Assembly (NCBI GenBank): GCA_016185245.1
Contig: JACPNZ010000005.1
Location: 124,001-188,000, forward strand
Length of the DNA: 64,000 nucleotides
Source of the DNA: Hyphomicrobiales bacterium
GTDB lineage: Bacteria; Pseudomonadota; Alphaproteobacteria; Rhizobiales; Aestuariivirgaceae
Direction of reading: 5' to 3'
Shown here: positions 60,480 through 64,000 of the stretch, piece by piece
Position numbering within the stretch: the first letter of the stretch is position 1
Layout: every line of letters starts with the position of its first letter
Translations under genes and position numbers: made by a program
Notes under the pieces: generated by a model
The model's database searches: none
What the model was told of the DNA's origin: nothing
What the model saw: only the letters and a program-made list of their open reading frames with translations

Positions 60480-61363
60480 ACGCCTTGACCGACGAATCCG
60501 ACCCGATCGGCGTCTCCTTCGAATTCTTCCCGCCCAAATCCGGCGAGGCGGAAGCAACCTTCTGGCGCACCATCGAGCGGCTCGAGACCATCACCCCGCG
60601 CTTCGTCTCGGTCACCTATGGCGCCGGCGGCACCACCCGCGACCGCACCCTGGCGACACTCCGCCGTATCGCCGGCAAGACCAGCTTGAAGCCCGCCGGC
60701 CATCTGACCTGCGTCGGCGCCACCCGCGAGGAAGTGAACGCCGTCATTGCCGACTACAAGGCGGCCGGGGTCAGACACATCGTGGCACTGCGCGGCGATC
60801 CGCCGGGCGGCGTCGGCACCCGTTTCGTCCCCCACCCGGCGGGCTATCGCAACGCCGCCGATCTGGTGCGCGCCATCCGCGATATCGGCGGCTTCGAGAT
60901 TTCGGTCGCCGCCTACCCCGAGCGCCATCCCGAGTCGGTGTCGATCGAGGAGGACCTCGCCTTCATGGCCGACAAGGCCGACCATGGCGCCACCCGGGCG
61001 ATTTCCCAGTTCTTCTTCCACAATGCCTTTTTCCTGAGGCTGCGCGACCGCATCTTCGCCCGCGGCATCGACATCGACCTGGTGCCCGGCATATTGCCGA
61101 TCACGTCTTTCGCCCGGGTCAGCGAATTCGCGGCAAAATGCGGCGCCCACATTCCGCCGGCACTCGCCCGCCGCTTCGACGGCCTCGACAGCGACCCCGA
61201 AACCCGCAACCTGGTCGCCGCCATGGTCGCCGCCGATCAGGTTGCAGCCCTTCGCCGCGAGGGTGTCAAGCATTTCCACTTCTACACCCTAAACCGCGCC
61301 GACCTGGTCTACGCCATCTGCCGGGTGCTCGATCTAGGTGCGGCCAACGAACAGGCAGCGTGA
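60476..61363 (+). CDS. metF: Methylenetetrahydrofolate reductase
   Basis: MetF reduces 5,10-methylene-THF to 5-methyl-THF, the methyl donor for methionine synthesis. The 295-residue FAD-binding TIM barrel shows VSFEFFPPKSGEAE (catalytic Glu), FVSVTYGAGGTTRDRT, HIVALRGDPPGG, ISQFFFHNAFF and the C-terminal VKHFHFYTLNRADL. The ATG at 60476 overlaps the regulator stop by four bases, so expression is coupled to the regulator. metH is not in the window. Confidence 0.96.
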   Translation: MNALTDESDPIGVSFEFFPPKSGEAEATFWRTIERLETITPRFVSVTYGAGGTTRDRTLATLRRIAGKTSLKPAGHLTCVGATREEVNAVIADYKAAGVRHIVALRGDPPGGVGTRFVPHPAGYRNAADLVRAIRDIGGFEISVAAYPERHPESVSIEEDLAFMADKADHGATRAISQFFFHNAFFLRLRDRIFARGIDIDLVPGILPITSFARVSEFAAKCGAHIPPALARRFDGLDSDPETRNLVAAMVAADQVAALRREGVKHFHFYTLNRADLVYAICRVLDLGAANEQAA

Positions 61364-61756
61364 GGGGGCAGGGGCGGGGCAGTCGGAGGACGCTCACAAC
61401 CCACCCCCTCGAACAGGAGATTGACCTCGCCGCCTAAATCAATAAGTTTACCCCATCGGAGATATCGCTACAGCGAATTTCAACACAACCCGATACGGCA
61501 CCAGACGTTCGCCTTGTCAACGGAAAGTTGAGCCGTCAGCGGCCGGGCAAGACCATGTTTGAATATCGACGCAACATCGGCGGCTCGTATCGTATTCCAC
61601 ATTGTCACAGAAAGCCCAATTGGCTACTCTGACGCTCAGAACTGGGGTATATATGAAAAATTCTCGGATAGAATGTTTCCGCGCCCTTGATGCCGCCTAA
61701 GGCGGAGCGGGGAGCGGCAATCGCGCCAGTCCAGCGCACCTGATGGGAGGTTACGA
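61364..61756. other. 393-base intergenic region between metF and the ABC importer
   Basis: It ends the metF operon and carries the importer promoter. No strong metF terminator is visible. A small stem CCGCC/GGCGG (61692-61704) lies about 50 bases before the importer start, and GGGAGG (61745-61750) is its ribosome-binding site. The middle (61440-61680) has lower GC and no supported gene. Confidence 0.45.
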
Positions 61757-62791
61757 ATGACAACGAAACTGTTCTCGGTGGCTGTGCTTCTCGCAGCCTT
61801 TGCCACGCCTTCGTTGGCGGCAGAAAGTGTTACCGTCGTGTCCTGGGGCGGTGCCTACCAGGATAGCGTCCGCAAGGCGTTTTTCGAGCCCTTCATGAAG
61901 GAAACGGGCGGCAAGATTGTTGAAGAGGAGTTCAACGGCGAAATCGCCAAGATCCGCGCCATGGTCGAGTCCAATAACGTCACCTGGGACGTTGTCGAGA
62001 ACGACTCGCAGACCACCATGGCCGCCTGCGCGGAAGGCATTGTCGAGAAAATCGATTGGGACAAGCTCGGATTGAAGCGCGACGATTTCGTCAGCGCCGA
62101 TGCCAGCGAATGCGTGGTGCCAAGCATCCTCTATGCGACCGTGCTGGCCTATGACACGACCAAAGTTGCGCCGACCTCCATCAACGCATTCTTCGATCTG
62201 AAGAAGTTTCCGGGCAAGAGGGGCTTGCAGAAGACTGCGTTCGTGAATCTCGAATGGGCCCTGATTGCCGATGGCGTGGATACCAAGGATGTCTATAATG
62301 TGCTTTCGACGCCAGAAGGCGTGGATCGCGCCTTCGCCAAGCTCGATACGATCAAGAAGGATGTCGTGTGGTGGGAAGCCGGTGCGCAGCCGCCACAACT
62401 GCTTGCGGATGGCCAGGTGGTTCTGACCTCCGCGTGGAATGGCCGCATCTACAAGGCCGCGAAAGAGGACAAGAAGCCCTTCGCCGTGCTCTGGGACCAC
62501 CAAGCCCTCGATTGGCAAGGCTGGAACATCGTCAAGGGTTCGAAGAACAGGGATGAGGCCTACAAGTTCATCGCCTTCGCCGGCCGCGCCGACCGGCAGG
62601 CTGACCAGACCAATTACATTTCCTATGGTCCGGGCAACAAGGAGGCGATCACCAAGACGAATCCGAACATATTGGTCGATCTGCCGACCAACCCCGACAA
62701 CATGAAGACTGCCTTCATCGTCAATGCCAAGTTCTGGGCCGATAACCTGGACGCGCTGCGCGAGCGCTTCAACGTGTGGGTGGCGCAGTAG
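61757..62791 (+). CDS. Periplasmic binding protein of a spermidine/putrescine-type ABC importer
   Basis: This 344-residue exported protein has a signal peptide (LFSVAVLLAAFATPSLAAES) and a PotD/PotF-like body: VTVVSWGGAYQDSVRKAFFEP at the start, SILYATVLAYDT, FPGKRGLQKT and NWxIVKGSKNRDEAYKFI. The family binds polyamines, or in some cases other cationic or amino-acid-like compounds; the ligand is not shown by the sequence. The start is fixed by GGGAGG six bases upstream. The permease gene follows after 56 bases with a hairpin between. Confidence 0.88.
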   Translation: MTTKLFSVAVLLAAFATPSLAAESVTVVSWGGAYQDSVRKAFFEPFMKETGGKIVEEEFNGEIAKIRAMVESNNVTWDVVENDSQTTMAACAEGIVEKIDWDKLGLKRDDFVSADASECVVPSILYATVLAYDTTKVAPTSINAFFDLKKFPGKRGLQKTAFVNLEWALIADGVDTKDVYNVLSTPEGVDRAFAKLDTIKKDVVWWEAGAQPPQLLADGQVVLTSAWNGRIYKAAKEDKKPFAVLWDHQALDWQGWNIVKGSKNRDEAYKFIAFAGRADRQADQTNYISYGPGNKEAITKTNPNILVDLPTNPDNMKTAFIVNAKFWADNLDALRERFNVWVAQ

Positions 62792-62804
62792 GACTGCAAG
62801 ATCG

Positions 62805-62826
62805 CGGGGGTGCCGAAGCCCCCCCG
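62805..62826 (+). promoter_or_regulatory. Intra-operon hairpin after the binding-protein gene
   Basis: CGGGGG (62805-62810) pairs with CCCCCG (62821-62826) across a 10-base loop, 13 bases after the stop codon, followed by TCTTCTCG rather than a T run. This is likely a stabilising or attenuating hairpin that keeps the binding protein in excess over the permease. Confidence 0.45.
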
Positions 62827-62847
62827 TCTTCTCGATCGGCCGAAGGG

Positions 62848-64000
62848 ATGGCCCAGACATTCACAGCCGGTCCCGAACTGCGGCGGCAGTTTGCCGCCGC
62901 AGACCGGAGAGGGCATTTCCGCGCGCTGCTCCTGATTCTTCCACTCCTGCTGTTCGTGCTCGTCACCTTTGCCGCGCCGGTTGTGCTTCTTTTGACGCGC
63001 GCGGTCTATGACCCGGGCATTGCCCGCACGCTTCCCGGAACCGTTGCCGCATTGCGCGGCTGGGACGGCAAGGACACGCCGGGCGAGACCGTCTATGCGG
63101 CGCTCGTGAAGGATTTTAAGAAAGTCTCGGAAGACAATACCGCCGCCTTCGTGGGCAAGCGGCTGAACTACGAAATCCCTGCGGTGCGCAGCAAGGTTAT
63201 CGCGAGCGTGACAAAGGCCGCGGAGATGACAGCGCCGCCCTACAAGGAGCAGATGATCGGAGCCGACAAGATCTGGGGCGACCGGCTGATCTGGGTGAAG
63301 ATCAAGCGGGCGGGGGAGCCCTTCACGGATTTCTATGTGCTCAGATCGCTCGATCTAGAACGCACGGTCGATGGCAATATTGCACCTGTTGTGAAGTCAC
63401 AGGCCGTCTACGTCACCGTGCTCAAGAGGACCTTCTATATCAGCACGCTGGTGACGCTCATCACACTCGTACTCGCTTATCCCGTCGCATTCATGTTGGC
63501 GCATGCGCCGCAACGCTTGTCGAATATCCTGCTGATTTTCATTCTCATACCGTTCTGGACCTCGCTGCTCGTTCGAACCACGGCATGGTTCGTGCTGTTG
63601 CAGGACAATGGCCCGATCAATGACCTCATCCAGTTCCTGAATCTCGCCGATGCTCCGCTCAAGCTGATCTTCAGCCGCTTCGGCACAGTCACCGCAATGG
63701 TTCACATCCAGCTGCCCTTCACGCTGCTGCCGATCTACGGCGTGATGAAGGGAATATCGCCATCCTACATGCGCGCGGCGCGCTCGCTTGGCGGCGGCCC
63801 CTTCTATTCCTTCGCCCGCGTCTATCTTCCGCTCACACTGCCGGGGATCGGCGCGGGTTGCCTGCTCACCTTCATCCTCAGTCTCGGCTACTACATCACG
63901 CCGGCCCTCGTCGGCGGCGCGGCCGATCAGATGGTGAGCGGCGTCATCGCTTCGGCCATGAACCAGGAAAACAACTGGGGCAAGGCAAGTGCGCTGAGCG
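62848..64000 (+). CDS. ABC importer permease, PotB type (3' end outside window)
   Basis: 384 residues are visible and the frame runs off the window edge. There is an N-terminal membrane helix (LLLILPLLLFVLVTFAAPVVLLL). A long extracytoplasmic region of about 130 residues follows, then the permease core (FYISTLVTLITLVLAYPVAF, LLIFILIPFWTSLLVRTTAW, IQLPFTLLPIYGVM). The cytoplasmic EAA-like loop is YMRAARSLGGGPFYSFARVY. Its position after the PotD-like gene makes it the permease of the same importer; the second permease and ATPase should follow. The large loop is a known feature of some rhizobial polyamine-type permeases. Confidence 0.88.
   Translation, partial: MAQTFTAGPELRRQFAAADRRGHFRALLLILPLLLFVLVTFAAPVVLLLTRAVYDPGIARTLPGTVAALRGWDGKDTPGETVYAALVKDFKKVSEDNTAAFVGKRLNYEIPAVRSKVIASVTKAAEMTAPPYKEQMIGADKIWGDRLIWVKIKRAGEPFTDFYVLRSLDLERTVDGNIAPVVKSQAVYVTVLKRTFYISTLVTLITLVLAYPVAFMLAHAPQRLSNILLIFILIPFWTSLLVRTTAWFVLLQDNGPINDLIQFLNLADAPLKLIFSRFGTVTAMVHIQLPFTLLPIYGVMKGISPSYMRAARSLGGGPFYSFARVYLPLTLPGIGAGCLLTFILSLGYYITPALVGGAADQMVSGVIASAMNQENNWGKASALS

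Overview
The window is GC-rich DNA from an alphaproteobacterium, most likely of the order Hyphomicrobiales (Rhizobiales). Three things support this: the dcw (cell division and wall) order rsmH-ftsL-ftsI-murE-murF-mraY-murD-ftsW-murG-murC-murB-ddl-ftsQ-ftsA-ftsZ followed by bamD/recN/ligA; an amidase and a DnaJ-like gene beyond rnpB at the head of that cluster; and one copy of the palindromic GCATGATC...GATCATGC intergenic element widespread in this order. No tRNA, rRNA, phage, IS element or CRISPR array was recognised.

Layout. 1-15.3 kb: housekeeping genes on both strands. These are a GNAT fragment, an MsbA-like ABC exporter, prmA, a DUF1127 protein, a cold-shock protein, an ATP-grasp protein, aminopeptidase P, prs, a lipoprotein, an M24-fold protein that has lost its metal ligands, pgeF, midA, lgt, ubiK, a YbjN protein, proC and csaA. 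15.3-19.5 kb (minus strand): a small unknown gene, ligA and recN. 19.5-29.7 kb (plus strand): two giant repeat-rich RTX calcium-binding genes (about 2,430 and 725 residues) sit where recN would normally adjoin bamD. 29.7-48.7 kb (minus strand): bamD and the dcw cluster from ftsZ back to rsmH, with many start/stop overlaps; mraZ and lpxC are absent from their customary places. 48.9-49.25 kb: RNase P RNA. 49.3-53.3 kb: an amidohydrolase, a small exported protein, an AmpD-like amidase, a TerB/DnaJ protein and a membrane protein. 53.4-55.9 kb: a third RTX protein, a secreted GH16 glycanase of ExsH-like architecture broken by a one-base deletion. 56.3-57.9 kb: a short CDF cation transporter lying between an intact extensin-like gene and a decayed copy of that gene's 3' end. 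58-59.3 kb: two tandem MlaC-like genes. 59.4-61.4 kb: an ArsR-methyltransferase regulator overlapping metF, with an AT-rich palindrome upstream. 61.7-64 kb: the start of a polyamine-type ABC importer, cut by the window edge.

How the parts relate. The long minus-strand block builds peptidoglycan precursors from UDP-MurNAc to lipid II (murB-G, mraY, ddl), polymerises them at the septum (FtsW/FtsI) and runs the division ring (FtsZ/A/Q/L). A terminator-like hairpin separates ftsZ from bamD. The two RTX loci on either side of the block share the same repeat family and C-terminal type I secretion regions, but no HlyB/HlyD/TolC genes are nearby, so export would depend on machinery encoded elsewhere. 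The features that most deserve follow-up are the RTX insertion next to the division cluster, the frameshifted GH16-RTX gene, the decayed extensin duplicate around the CDF gene and the metal-site-less M24 protein.
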